A stretch of 17,954 nt of DNA, taken from contig SDVU01000200.1 in assembly GCA_016256075.1 (NCBI GenBank), forward strand, positions 1 through 17,954, read 5' to 3'. The notes under the pieces were generated by a model. The model made no database searches. It was not told where the DNA came from and was given only the letters and a program-made list of their open reading frames with translations. Position 1 is the first letter of the stretch. The number at the start of each line of letters is the position of its first letter. The position numbers and the translations under genes are program-made. Shown one piece after another: positions 1 through 10,027 of this stretch. Origin of the DNA: Dictyocoela muelleri. Lineage: Eukaryota; Microsporidia.

Positions 1-149
1 AAACGACATCCTTTTCTGATTAAATCTTCAATTATACAATTAAGTTTTATCTCAACTAATCTACTAGCCTCATTCATGGTTGTCTTGAAGGGTATTTTTC
101 GAAACAAATAGTACACCCCCTATTTTGCATTAATATTAGCACATTAACC

Positions 150-275
150 GATTTTAAGAATTTGCTGATTTCTATCGAAGCAAAATGTGAGACAGTTCAA
201 AATTATAAATCAGATTATTACACTAGATTCTGCAAAATACGCCACTATACAGAATAGAAAAACATTTTACATTAA
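150..275 (+). repeat. Diverged direct repeat, copy A
   Basis: This stretch matches 1176-1300 in the same orientation. The best-conserved part is GCAAAATGTGAGAC, preceded in both copies by a GATTTCTATC segment and followed by an ACTAGATT.TGCAAAA segment and a CCACTATA segment. No coding frame and no target duplication is visible. A fainter partial likeness (TCACTATACACAGG) appears near 1475. The family is not recognised. It could be the ends of an old element of about 1.1 kb or two dispersed copies of a short repeat. Confidence 0.6.
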
Positions 276-1175
276 CATATGCACAATAAAGAACGATGTG
301 TTGTTTAATTTCGTTTAAAAAAGGCTATTTCTAGAAAAACACGATTTTTTATAAAAAAAAACGCTAATAAAAAAAATTACACATCTCTAAATTATATGTT
401 AAATAAGAACATATATTAGATTTTTAATTCTACTGAGATTTTTATTTTTTATGGAAAAATAAAAATATTGAAAATGGAAATAATACCGAAATATAGAAAT
501 AAATAAATATTTAACAAGAAAATTATTAATTAATTACATCTTTAATTTTAATTAAAAAGGGGTCAATACTATGATTTATAATGCACAAGAAAAAATACAG
601 AGTCATAAACGTTAGATTTTATATAGAAATTTTATTAAAAAAAAATATTTTAATAAATTTTAAACATAAATATATCGTTTTTAATAAAATCGAAGAAAAT
701 TAAGAAAAACAGAGATAAAATATTTATTTAGTAATATTTTTTTAAATTAGCATGCTATAATTCATTTAAAATATTTATATATTGAAAAACAAAATTTAAT
801 TATAATAAAAAACCTAAATAACACAAAAAAATCATGATATTTTATAAAATATATATATATTATAATAATGGATTTTAACAATATAATAATAATGTGTAGA
901 AATAGAAAAATATAATTTTACAATGATGACTGATTCAAAATATAGAATTTAATAAAAAACAATATTTTGAAATATTATAAATAAAATAAAACTTATTTTT
1001 ATTAGAACAAATTTATTTTTTGTGTTTTTCAATTATTTAAAATAAGAGAGCGTGTTTCAAAAAACACCCATTCACAATGTAAAAATATCGCAATTTTCTT
1101 TATGAAAAAAATGCTGAAGGCGTTCTTAGTCGTTTCATTTAAAATGAGGTATAGGAAAGAGCTATATCAGGTAAA
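276..1175. other. AT-rich DNA without a recognisable gene
   Basis: This interval between the two direct repeats is extremely AT-rich, with many A and T runs and a short TA run near 850. No frame of useful length is open on either strand and no motif of a known family was seen. If the flanking repeats are ends of one element, this is its decayed interior, but nothing in the sequence confirms that. Confidence 0.5.
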
Positions 1176-1300
1176 GATTTTGAGGATGTGTTGATTTCTA
1201 TCAAAGCAAAATGTGAGACTTACGAGTAAAAAATGTTTTTTTAGACTAGATTATGCAAAAATATACCACTATAGATAATTGAAAGATATTTAAATGACTA
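1176..1300 (+). repeat. Diverged direct repeat, copy B
   Basis: This is the second copy of the repeat at 150-275, in the same orientation and about 1,026 bp downstream. It keeps the GCAAAATGTGAGAC core without change, while the parts on either side carry many substitutions and small gaps. No function is visible. Confidence 0.6.
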
Positions 1301-2280
1301 TAAAAAACTCTATTGTTCTACCATCATATCATCCTTTCTAAATCCTAAAAAAATGGTTTTTAGTAGAAAAATTATGTGTCACAAGACGAGGCTAAAATGA
1401 GAACAAATCTGTTTACTATCAAAAAATTATTTTCTGTAATTAAACTTTATGGATTGTGATAGTTACTACAGAGAATAGTATGTCACTATACACAGGTATT
1501 TAAACAGTGTACTATTTTGTAATATATTACGTTTATTCTTATATAAAATAATTTTGGAATAAATAATGTGATGATTAGATGTTTTTTATTCTAAATTTTA
1601 TGCTTTAATAATTTATCCTATTTTCTTCTTTTGATTCAATTATATTTCATTTCGATTGCAAAGGTATATTTTGATTGAAAAGGTTTACATTTGATTGCAA
1701 AAGTATACGTATTGATCGAATTTATATATGTAATTTATATAATCTAATATAACCAATTTTCTATAGATCCAATTTTAAAATATAAAATATATAATTATTT
1801 ATAGGTAAAAATATTTTATTAAGAAACCTATTAGAATAAAATATAATAAAATAATATAATATAATCTTCAAATAATTTTATTAATAAATTTTTGTAATTT
1901 TGTCGTTTAATAGTATTTTAAATAAAAAAATTTTTGCCATAAAAATTCAAATAACAATATTTAAGAAAAGAAATTTTATGAATGAAAAACCTGATAAATA
2001 AAATTAAACTTTATGCCTAGAATATAAATTTAATAAAGTGACTGTTTGTTAATATAGAATATAAATTTTTTGGTGCTTATTTAAGATGTTATGATGAGGT
2101 CTATTCCGTTTATAAGTATTTAAAGAAAGAGGGTTATTTATTTTTTGTTTAATAAAATTTTTACAGAAAAAAAAATGTGACAATATTTTAGAAATTTTTC
2201 TAATTTTATCATACATGTAAGTTATTATTTCTTATTTAGATGTTTCTTTATAATTTTTAAGAATTCTAAATTAGAAATTT
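1301..2280. other. AT-rich DNA without a recognisable gene
   Basis: Apart from the short tandem repeat at 1654-1715 this interval shows no recognisable feature. A 33-codon open stretch at 2051-2152 (+) has a protein-like residue mix but no start codon, and its length is unremarkable for such AT-rich DNA, so it is not called as a gene. Confidence 0.5.
1654..1715 (+). repeat. Short 20-bp tandem repeat, about three units
   Basis: Three imperfect units follow one another, each built on GATTGCAAAGGTATA (variants GATTGAAAAGGTTTA and GATTGCAAAAGTATA), with a partial fourth ending in GATCGAAT. This is a small minisatellite with no sign of a gene around it. Confidence 0.6.
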
Positions 2281-2480
2281 TTGATCAGTCTTATTATTTC
2301 CCCCCCCCAGGGGAAAAAATGGGACTGATCCAAAATTTTTTATTATTTTTATTCTTATTTAAAGTAAAAGTTATTACTATTAACCCCTGTAGGATAAAAA
2401 AAATCAGACTGATCGCTTCGGGGGGAGAGAAATAATGGGACTGATCGCTTCTCGGGGAAAATAATAGGACTGATTCGAAA
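2281..2480. repeat. Cluster of inverted and direct GATCAGTC repeats
   Basis: A motif of about 25 bp, GATCAGTC followed by a T-rich stretch and a run of C, occurs five times. The first copy (2283-2310) is on the plus strand. Four copies on the minus strand follow at about 2309-2330, 2391-2416, 2418-2449 and 2452-2475, each read as a G run, an A-rich stretch and GACTGATC. The outermost copies, both next to AAATTTTT, form an inverted pair. The cluster may be a small decayed foldback element, but no target duplication or coding frame was found. Confidence 0.6.
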
Positions 2481-3689
2481 TTTTTATTGAATTCATAATA
2501 TGATTAAACGTGGTGTCTTTAAAATTAATCTCGATTCGCAAAATTCTTAACTCGCGGATCTCTCAACAACGAAAAAAATAAGAAAGTATTTTTTATAGAA
2601 AAAAAATAGTAAACTAACTAAATGCGCATATTTTATTCGTTTTTAGTGTTTTTATTAATAAACTAGTATAGTTATCGATATATCTAATATCAAATAAATT
2701 ATAATTTTTCAGCTTTATTAAACTATTGGTTTTGTAATGAAAATATTCAAACTCATCATTATTATTTATGTACTGCTCGAAAATAAACCTTATAATCTTT
2801 TCATCTCGCTAAAAATAAATCTTTACTAATTCTAGCCCATACCTAAAAGCAATATCTTAAGATCAAAATCAGATTGTTTTGTATTTATTTTATAAAAAAA
2901 TTATCCTCAGAAATAGTTCTATCAGATTTTCTTACTGTGTCGTTTCATTTTTTATATAAGCTCTGAGTGGCATATTTGTTTAGACGCCAATAACATTTGT
3001 TTTTGATCAGGCAACATTTTTTTTTATTAAAAAACATGTTTTACACTAACTAATTTTTTCTATAGTTGTTATATTATCTTCATGCCAAATTAGAGAAATT
3101 GTTTCTTAAGATGTATCAATATTATAAAATAATATCAATAACATAGAAGATAAGCCCGGTAAACAACTATTAAGTCTAGGCTTGTCATGGAAATGCATTT
3201 TTGGTTAATTAAAAACGCGACTCATATCGATTGTCTATAGTGTATTTAACACTCTAATATGTGTCGAAGAAACAGTATTGAAAACATTTTATATGTAGTT
3301 TTACAAAATATCTGTAAAACCCGAAACAAATGTAAATTTCTTTTTTAAGCTTATCTATGATTATAAAAAATCCCATTTGTAAAACCATTGTTATTTAAGA
3401 TTTAAGAAACGATAATTTAATGAAGTGCGTCATCTTAAATAAAACCATTTGTATTTATTTATTCATTGAGGAATTATACGACGACGTAAATGTATCTTCT
3501 ATAATAGCATAAAAATTTCTCGAGCAACTAAGATTCTTATTTAATTGACAGCTTAAAAAAACAATTAAAAGTTTATAAACTCATGCTGTGAAGGCATATC
3601 ACGTTCAGAAAATTCTAAAAAATTCAAAATTAATATTTTCATTTTGAGAAGCCATTCATTGGTGCTAAATTAACACCTAACTAATTAAC
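2481..3689. other. AT-rich DNA without a recognisable gene
   Basis: About 1.2 kb lies between the GATCAGTC cluster and the first Merlin element. Neither strand has a long open frame. A short imperfect inverted pair built on TTATTTAAGAT lies near 3391 and 3431. No RNA gene or known repeat family was recognised. Confidence 0.5.
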
Positions 3690-3958
3690 CCATCGCTATC
3701 TAAATACTCATACAATAGAGGTTAAACGACGTATCAAAATATTAATAATAACATATCATTCTATGATAAATTGTAATTCCCCCATGAGTTTTATTCATGA
3801 AATTTTCCAATTCGCAAACTCCGTTCTTAAATCAGAAAATTTCAAGAAAAAGGCTTATAAGAGAAATAATCACATATTGGTATAGAATAATATGTAAATC
3901 TTAAATATTTTGTCAGCATATTCTAAGCTCTTTTGTATAGGTATTTAGCCGGCGATGG
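3690..3958. repeat. Left foldback terminal repeat of Merlin element 1
   Basis: The first half reads CCATCGCTATCTAAATAC and onward. The second half returns as its imperfect reverse complement and ends in GTATTTAGCCGGCGATGG. The arms are roughly 100 bp each, with paired segments around CATATCATTCTATG and its complement. The apex (about 3784-3850) is largely unpaired and contains its own small hairpin CATGA/TCATG. The sequence pairs with the right foldback of the same element but not with those of the other Merlin elements. Confidence 0.8.
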
Positions 3959-3999
3959 TAAAAGATAATAAGTATTTGTATATATAAAATTTTTTTTGA

Positions 4000-4008
4000 C
4001 CCTCATGG
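4000..4008 (+). promoter_or_regulatory. CCC motif next to transposase start, fossil copy
   Basis: CCCTCATGG places a CCC triplet directly before the ATG at 4005. The same nine bases occur at 16867-16875 before the intact transposase, although the sequences around them differ. Microsporidian genes commonly carry a CCC or GGG motif just upstream of the start codon, so this may be a preserved start signal. Confidence 0.5.
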
Positions 4009-4879
4009 ACAGTAGAAAAAAATTTAATTGAGATGAATTATATTGTATTTTACAATTTATCTAGATCGAAGGAGCAAGGTTATTGAAATATTGCAAAAAT
4101 ATTCGTTCATTCCCAAATCAATAAAATGCACCAAGTACCGCAGAAATATGTTTATTTAAAAAAAAATAAATCGTGGAAGTCAGGTTATAGATGGCATTGT
4201 AGACGACTAAGAAGAAAAACACTATGTAAAATAAAATTTTTTTTTGGTATGTCAAATAGATTAAAAAAAAAAATTGTTATATTTTTATCACTAATATTAT
4301 AATATTGATAAACCAAAGAGTATACTGAAAGAATAAAAAATGTTATCAAATACTTACAATTTATATAAAAAGAAAATAGAAGCTGCTTTTATCAAAGATT
4401 TAATTTTGAACAAACAAAATTAAAAGGCAAGAGAAAAGAAGTGCAGGACGATTTGTAACTTTTTGTTTAAAAAAGTATAACGTGGTGGATTGAAAAAAAA
4501 ACAAATATTTGTTTTGGGAGGAATCGTAAATGACACTGAAAATTATTTTTCATATTTTAAAAAAAGGTCACAAGAAGATATTCGCCAGTAATAAATCTTA
4601 AGATTTTAAAAGGTTTGTAATTGTAAGTAATTTGTAAAAAGTATATAAAAATATAGGGAAAAATAGATAGGGACACTTTACTGTTTATCATAAATAGTAT
4701 TTTGTTGATCGCATTACAGTATTAAAATTCTTAAAAAATTTAAAATTTATGATGCATCTAAAAAAATGATTATTTCTGACAATGGAATTAATAAAAATGA
4801 TCTACAAAAATATTTAGATAATTTTATGTTGAAAAAAGAAACCTTGAAAGTCATTTACCTGTTTTTTTTTATTGAATAA
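4005..4879 (+). pseudogene. Decayed Merlin transposase (copy 1)
   Basis: This is the remnant of a DDE transposase of the Merlin/IS1016 type, recognised by matching pieces in order with the intact protein at 16872-17759. The reading moves between frames and contains several stops. Pieces include FIPKSIKCTKYRRNM (intact LIPKIMKCSKCRRKM), a piece matching the second half of the zinc ribbon, KKKQIFVLGGI (intact KKSQIWVFGGV), HFTVYHK (intact HYTVNHS), and LQKYLDNFMLKKET (intact LQKHLDIFAWRRTF). The span of about 875 bp agrees with the 888-bp intact gene. It cannot encode a working protein. The start is placed at the ATG that shares the CCCTCATGG context and lies 46 bp after the left foldback. Confidence 0.85.
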
Positions 4880-4939
4880 TAAGTATAATTTTATTTATAC
4901 GAAATTTTAATCTTAATTTTTATCATTTATATTTTTTTA

Positions 4940-5210
4940 CGTCGCCAGCTAAATACTTATAAAAGAACTCAGAAGACGCTGTCGAAAATTAAAGATTATC
5001 ATATTATTCTATGATAGGAGAAATTTTTTCTTTCCTAACCCTTTTCTTAAAATTTTACGATCTGGAACGAATTTCCCGAAATTAAAAATTAAAAGATAAA
5101 AAGCTTATATGGCAAACGAAAAAAATATCCCTTAACATAGAAAAATATAATAATCCTATATTAACGTCAGCGTCTTCTATGCTCTTTATATATGTATTAA
5201 TTGGCGACGG
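4940..5210. repeat. Right foldback terminal repeat of Merlin element 1
   Basis: The left arm starts CGTCGCCAGCTAAATACTT. The right arm returns as its imperfect reverse complement and ends TTGGCGACGG. Matched inner segments include AGAAGACGCTG with CAGCGTCTTCT, and ATATTATTCTATGATAGG with its changed complement. The apex (about 5040-5095) aligns with the reverse complement of the apex at 3784-3850, which fixes the relative orientation of the two foldbacks as inverted. Confidence 0.8.
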
Positions 5211-5372
5211 ATATAATATTAGTTATACAATTCATTACAATTAATCTTTATTACTGTTAGAGAATATCGAAACAATTGAGATAAAATGAATCCTCATTCG
5301 AAAAGTGGCTTAAAATTCTCAACTTTTTATTGATTTTCGGAAGCAAGACAAAAAAAAATTTATTATAAAACA

Positions 5373-5597
5373 ATGATTTATCTTTTAAATAAATTTTTAA
5401 TGATACCCCTATATTTTATTTTGCGTTTTAATAATAATTTTTTAAATCTTAACGATTTGCTCGTGATTTTATATTTATGGGTATCTGAAGTCACGTGGCT
5501 AAAAACAGCTAATTTAAAGAACTATTCACACATACTCTTGACTTTATGTTACCGGAAACTCCCGAGGTCATCATATACATCTTGGTACTATTACTGA
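5373..5597 (+). pseudogene. Possible Merlin transposase fragment
   Basis: This 74-codon open stretch contains RFNNNFLNLNDLLVILYLW. It resembles the segment between the zinc ribbon and the helix-turn-helix in ISXO2/Merlin-type transposases, where a motif like R-N-S-F-F is followed by leucine-rich helices and YLW. No catalytic motif follows, and no upstream zinc ribbon could be read with confidence. It lies 160 bp beyond the right foldback of Merlin element 1 and would belong to a different, older copy. Very AT-rich DNA often yields hydrophobic open frames by chance, so this call is weak. Confidence 0.25.
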
Positions 5598-6822
5598 CAG
5601 TTACAACTATTAAAATTGTTTTAATTGTAATAATCCTTTTTATTAAACATCACACATATCAAAAAATAATACTTTTATACTTTAATTCATAATAAAAATG
5701 TAATCAACAGAGTGTTAATTGCAGTGATTATTTCGCTTTGTGAGTAATTTACATATTTAGTCTAGGATTCTTTATAATACTACATTTTACTTTTTCTGAA
5801 TTGGTAAGATCTTATATGACCCATGAAACCAATCTCGAAATTTCATCTAATCACCCTTTTAAATTACTCTTGCAATAAAAGGTTTTTGTTTTGCTTATCA
5901 TCTTTTTGTTGTTAAAAATTTATTACAACCATTACATATAATTATTTTCTTAATTCAACATCTTCTTTTCTTTTCTGCATTTTTATTTTTTTCTACTATA
6001 TTAAGAGAATAATAAAAAATAATTCCTGTTAAGAAGCAATATTTCAATGTTTTAAATTTTTATTACAATATAGACTGATTTTATGTTCAGTCTTTTTTTT
6101 AATAAGGTTTATGTTTTTGTATGTATGTATTAAACTTAAGTAATTCGTTAATTGTATTGTAAATAGTGCATTTTTTTATTAGAAAATGAGGTGTATGAGG
6201 TATATAACTGACTTTATATCATTTTTTACGGAATAGATCAAATTCCCTGCTAATATATTGTTTATTTTTTATCTGAAATCAATGTATTGGGTTTCCAAAA
6301 TACTCATTTCCATAATATAAGTTCTTTTTTAACTATATTATTTCCTGTTATAGATTCTAACAATAAATATTTGTATATTTGCGAAAAACATTTAAGATGT
6401 AATATAAAATGCTTGAACTGCTAGTTCATGCTTTATTTCTTTATATCCCAAGGGGTAAATATATATAAGTACTAATCTTTATAAATATATTCTCCGAATA
6501 TATTATAATAAATTCTTTTTTTTGCACATTAATTTTATCTCACAATTTTTTAACTTTAATAGTTATTACGAATAATTTTTACATAAAAATACTTTCTGAT
6601 ATTTTTCATATAGAACTGTAGTTCCCGGATGACTTTTATTTTATGCATATATATATTAGAAAATTAATAAAATTGTATTAATTTACTATAAATTTATTTT
6701 AATATCTTGCTTATAACTTATAGAAGTTTCAATATTTTTTTACTATTATCTATCTCCAAAAATTTTTTTACCTTAGTAAAATACCCTTTCTATTCAGATT
6801 GATATCCTATTTTTAAAATAAA
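5598..6822. other. AT-rich DNA without a recognisable gene
   Basis: About 1.2 kb holds only scattered A and T runs and a few short dyads. No open frame, tRNA-like fold or repeat shared with the rest of the window was recognised. Confidence 0.5.
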
Positions 6823-6831
6823 ATACCTAGA

Positions 6832-7282
6832 GCCAGATATCTCAGTGGTAAACACTATTGAATGTAAAATTTAGCATCATTGTTTGAATTCTGCTTACGA
6901 CTCTTTAATAAATAATAATAGATGAGATTAAGCTGACAAAAACTGTGAAATATAGTAGTAATATACTATGGTTCCAAAGTGGCATAGCGGATTAAGACTT
7001 GGTTAATATGAAATGGACCAAAAGGCACTCTCTTAAAGTTAGCACGAGTGCAGCGAGGATCTCGGCAAAAACTAGTGGAAAATAAAAATTCATGTAAAGC
7101 TACGATTAAATGTATCTTGCTGAGTCATTATAAAACGTAATTCACTTATACAGCTTGATTCTAGGTATATTAGGAAGTGAAGTATTATTAGGACACATAA
7201 ACAAACTTCTAGTCCATGTAGGAGACAAATCTATAATTTGGCAGCTAGGGATGTTTTCAACATGTAATATATATTATAATGG
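6832..7282 (+). mobile_element. tRNA-derived SINE, copy 1 (full length, diverged)
   Basis: This copy matches the reverse complement of the SINE at 12123-12578 along its whole length. The head (about 6832-6905) is tRNA-like: an A-box region reads ATCTCAGTGGTAAAC and a worn B box reads GTTTGAATTC. The body follows the other copy through ATCTCGGCAAAAA, TTGCTGAGTCATTATAAAAC and GGCAGCTAGGGATGTT, and ends at CATGTAAT with a short AT-rich tail. A possible 9-bp target duplication with one mismatch is ATACCTAGA (6823-6831) and ATATCTAGA (7283-7291). The decayed B box makes present transcription by RNA polymerase III unlikely. Confidence 0.8.
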
Positions 7283-7291
7283 ATATCTAGA

Positions 7292-8079
7292 TAAATTGTC
7301 GGCGATTTAAATTTATTTTTATTCTATAAACATTAATTTATAAATGAAATCTCGCATAAATAGTTTTTATCTTGAAATTCTTCTTGAAATTACCTTCAGA
7401 AACGTACATCTTTATTATCTGTAAAAATTCAAATAATAACACTTTTTAAAAATTTTGATTAAATGTAATAATAATTATATAATTACAAACATTTATTTTT
7501 CTGATACACTGTAATATAGCTATGATTTTACGAAAAAAAATTTCGATTGTAAGGACTAATAATATCGGTATCTGTAGAGAAATGAACCTATAAACGCTTC
7601 TGATAATTTCCATTTAAACAAAATTACTGCTAATAATTGGAATTTTTAAAAAGCGCTTTTCCGAATTTCGTTTTTTTTTATTGTCTACGTTTCTTGGGCA
7701 ATTTTTATACTAAGTTATTTTATTATTTCATTTTTTAGTATATCTTCGCTTTTTTAATCATTCGGCTAAAGTTTAAAATGCAAATATATCCAAATTGTAA
7801 TTTTCAATCAATTTCTAAACATTTTTTTTTTATTATTACCTTTTCTATAGTTTTATTGTCCAAATAAAAAAAATTAGATTTTATTCCATTTTTGAGAACT
7901 TTGTAACCTATATCTTTAGTTATTATTCATATAAAAATCGCATTGGATATGGTTCAAAAGAACACTTCGTCATTTCGTCTCATCAATACTATTTTCAAAC
8001 TATCATCATTTCGGACTTACTTTTTGAATAGATTATTATATCGTCAATATAAATAATATATATATATATATATATATTA
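7292..8079. other. AT-rich DNA without a gene, ending in a TA repeat
   Basis: No coding frame or known repeat was recognised here. The interval ends in a run of alternating TA at about 8056-8079, right beside the left end of the next transposon. TA-rich DNA is a favoured target for Tc1/mariner-type elements. Confidence 0.5.
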
Positions 8080-8081
8080 TA

Positions 8082-9892
8082 CAGTAGATGGTGATTTTTA
8101 CGACACAAATTCAGAAAAGGCGTGCGTAAAAAGTACCTTTTGGTAAAAATCACCTTATGTAAAAAAAATTAATACAAGTTAAAATCCTCAATATGCAGGG
8201 CCTCTTCGATAAATCTCTTAAAGACATAAAAATTTAATCAAGATCTATTATACAGTTTCTCTACATACTCGTAAATAATTTAATCAGCAGCATCATGTAA
8301 TTTACTTTAATTTTTTTCCATTTTTTTGAAAAATATTGTAGAGATCCGCAAAAATTTAAGAGAATTCAGATTATTAGATATTCGTGAATATTTTAATCTA
8401 CCGTAAAAACATTTTTAGAAAAAACAAAATCTCATAAAACTTATCTAGAGGGGAATATATAACATTGAAATCTACATTTTTACGTATTTTTCTCGGTATT
8501 TTCAAACGAGTCAGCTTCGTTGCAACAATTTTATTTATTGTGATTGGTATTTGATCAATAGAATTACCGATCCATAAGACCACATTTAAAATAAGAAAAT
8601 CTCATAAATATGAAAAATTCATATCATTATTAAAATCGATGTAGAACTAGAAAAGTTGTAATTTTTTGTTCAACTTTGATTTAACGGATTTTATATTTCA
8701 ACATCATTTGCTGGATAATTGAAGTTTTGTTTTAAAATGGAAACAACAATTTTATTTTTGTTTTGCCATTCTCCAGATGTAGAAAAAATTATCAAGAATA
8801 ATCAAGAATATTCAAGAATAATCAAAATATTTAGTTTTCACGATTACCGTGTGTTTAAATCAGTTATATACTTTTATAAAGACTCTCTGTAAGTCGTTAT
8901 TATCCGTCAAACCGGAAGAAATATTTTGAAAATCTAAGTAAATCTAAAGGATTTTTGGATTCATTGATATATTGATCAGTAAAGGTTTTATCTATTCGAC
9001 AAACAAGTAGATATCTGACATAATTGTTAGACTCGTATTGTTTTGCTATATACTTTTATGATATTTTATGATATACATAGGATCTATCTGAACTTTTTAA
9101 ACAGCTTTGTTTCGAGAATATTATAAATTTATCTCTTATAATATCTGGTAATCTCGTCTTTTAAGCAATAACTATGTATGAATTTGATTCGTGTATCTTC
9201 TATTCTTTCCTGATGATTCTCACATTGTCAAGCTCATCTTTTTTTATAAATTTTATTTGCTAAATGAACAATAACTTTGTCTCCCGATCATATTTTTTCT
9301 TAAGAAAATCTTATACAATAACTTTAAAATTACCAGCCGTGTATAATTTTTCTCAGCTTTTTATTGCGTTTTATAATACATGTGTCTTATATATATAATT
9401 CGTAAAAAATTGCTTGAACTGTATTTATTTTCTATATTTGAAAAGATAAAATTAGATTTACAAAAAATGAATGTTTTTTATATTGTGTCGACATGAGACG
9501 GCCACATTGCATATTCTAAAAATATATCCAGTGAATTTGTCTTAAAGATTGTTCCTCTTGCTATATCTGCTTTCCAAGTAATTTTTTTGCTCATATAAAT
9601 TTGCGTAAAAATTTATGTATGATTACATTTTAAGAAAATTGTCGGTAATTTATATATAGAAAAACGGATTCATAAAAGTTAAGCGTAAAAAACAACATTT
9701 TCGTAAAAACGCCATCAAGAAAATTAGATATAAATTATATTAAGAGCGCAATTTCTAATATAACACGACTATTATCCCTTGTGTTCTGATTACGGTCATA
9801 TTTTGCACAATAGAATGTATATTTGATTTATTTATTATAGATTTTACGTAAAATCCACTTTTTTTAAATGTCGTAAAAACCAACATCTACTG
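8082..9892 (-). mobile_element. Tc1/mariner-like element with TA target duplication
   Basis: The two ends form terminal inverted repeats. The left reads CAGTAGATG at 8082 followed by GTGATTTTTACGACA. The right, read inward on the minus strand from 9892, gives CAGTAGATG followed by TTGGTTTTTACGACA. Each end is flanked by TA (8080-8081 and 9893-9894), the target duplication of the Tc1/mariner/pogo group, and CAGT ends are common in that group. The matching part is about 26 bp; further inward, copies of TTTTTACG recur on both sides (for example near 8123, 9686 and 9700). The 1.8 kb interior has no intact gene. A small 10-bp tandem repeat, ATCAAGAATA, sits at 8791-8825. Confidence 0.7.
8385..8640 (-). 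pseudogene. Possible Tc1/IS630-type transposase remnant
   Basis: On the minus strand inside the TA-flanked element, VVLWIGNSID is followed about 25 residues later by NVIYSPLDKFYEILFFLKM. The order resembles the second half of the IS630/Tc1 DDE domain, where a V-L-D-N-A-S-I-H motif precedes Y-I-P-P-Y-S-P and then A-P-I-E-L-F-F-x-L-K. The catalytic residues are not preserved in this reading (D-N reads G-N; P-I-E reads Y-E-I), and stops interrupt the frame upstream. The likeness is weak on its own but fits the terminal repeats and TA duplications. Confidence 0.35.
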
Positions 9893-9894
9893 TA

Positions 9895-10027
9895 TTTTAA
9901 TGAATTTTTTATTTTGTATAATTATATAGAAAAAAATTATAAAATTAAGATTTAATTTGACTGAGTGTTCTAGATAAAACATCAACTCGAGATTTTTTTT
10001 CCTCCTTTTAATAACCCTCCCATAAAT
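9895..10027. other. Short spacer between two transposon remnants
   Basis: This AT-rich spacer separates the Tc1-like element from the end of the MULE fossil. It may include the end of the MULE element, but no terminal inverted repeat matching the other side was found. Confidence 0.4.

Larger units (their letters stand above)
3690..5210 (+). mobile_element. Decayed Merlin transposon with foldback ends
   Basis: This DNA transposon of about 1.5 kb consists of a left foldback (3690-3958), a broken Merlin transposase (4005-4879) and a right foldback (4940-5210). The outer and inner ends of both foldbacks carry the same motif, read CCATCGCC or CGTCGCC inward. The apex of the left foldback aligns with the reverse complement of the apex of the right one, so the two are inverted copies of each other, as terminal inverted repeats should be. 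Merlin elements normally make 8-bp target duplications; none was recognised here. The element is old, since both coding sequence and ends carry many changes. Confidence 0.8.

Noticed and set aside
150-1300. Long terminal repeats of a retroelement
   Set aside because: The pair is short and diverged, with no recognisable internal coding region and no flanking target duplication.
8056-8079. TA repeat as an origin or promoter
   Set aside because: It is a plain dinucleotide run in AT-rich DNA and is best explained as the landing site of the neighbouring TA-targeting element.
8398-8583. 61-codon minus-strand open frame as a free-standing gene
   Set aside because: It lies inside the TA-flanked transposon and its residues fit, weakly, a transposase fragment; there is no separate gene signal.
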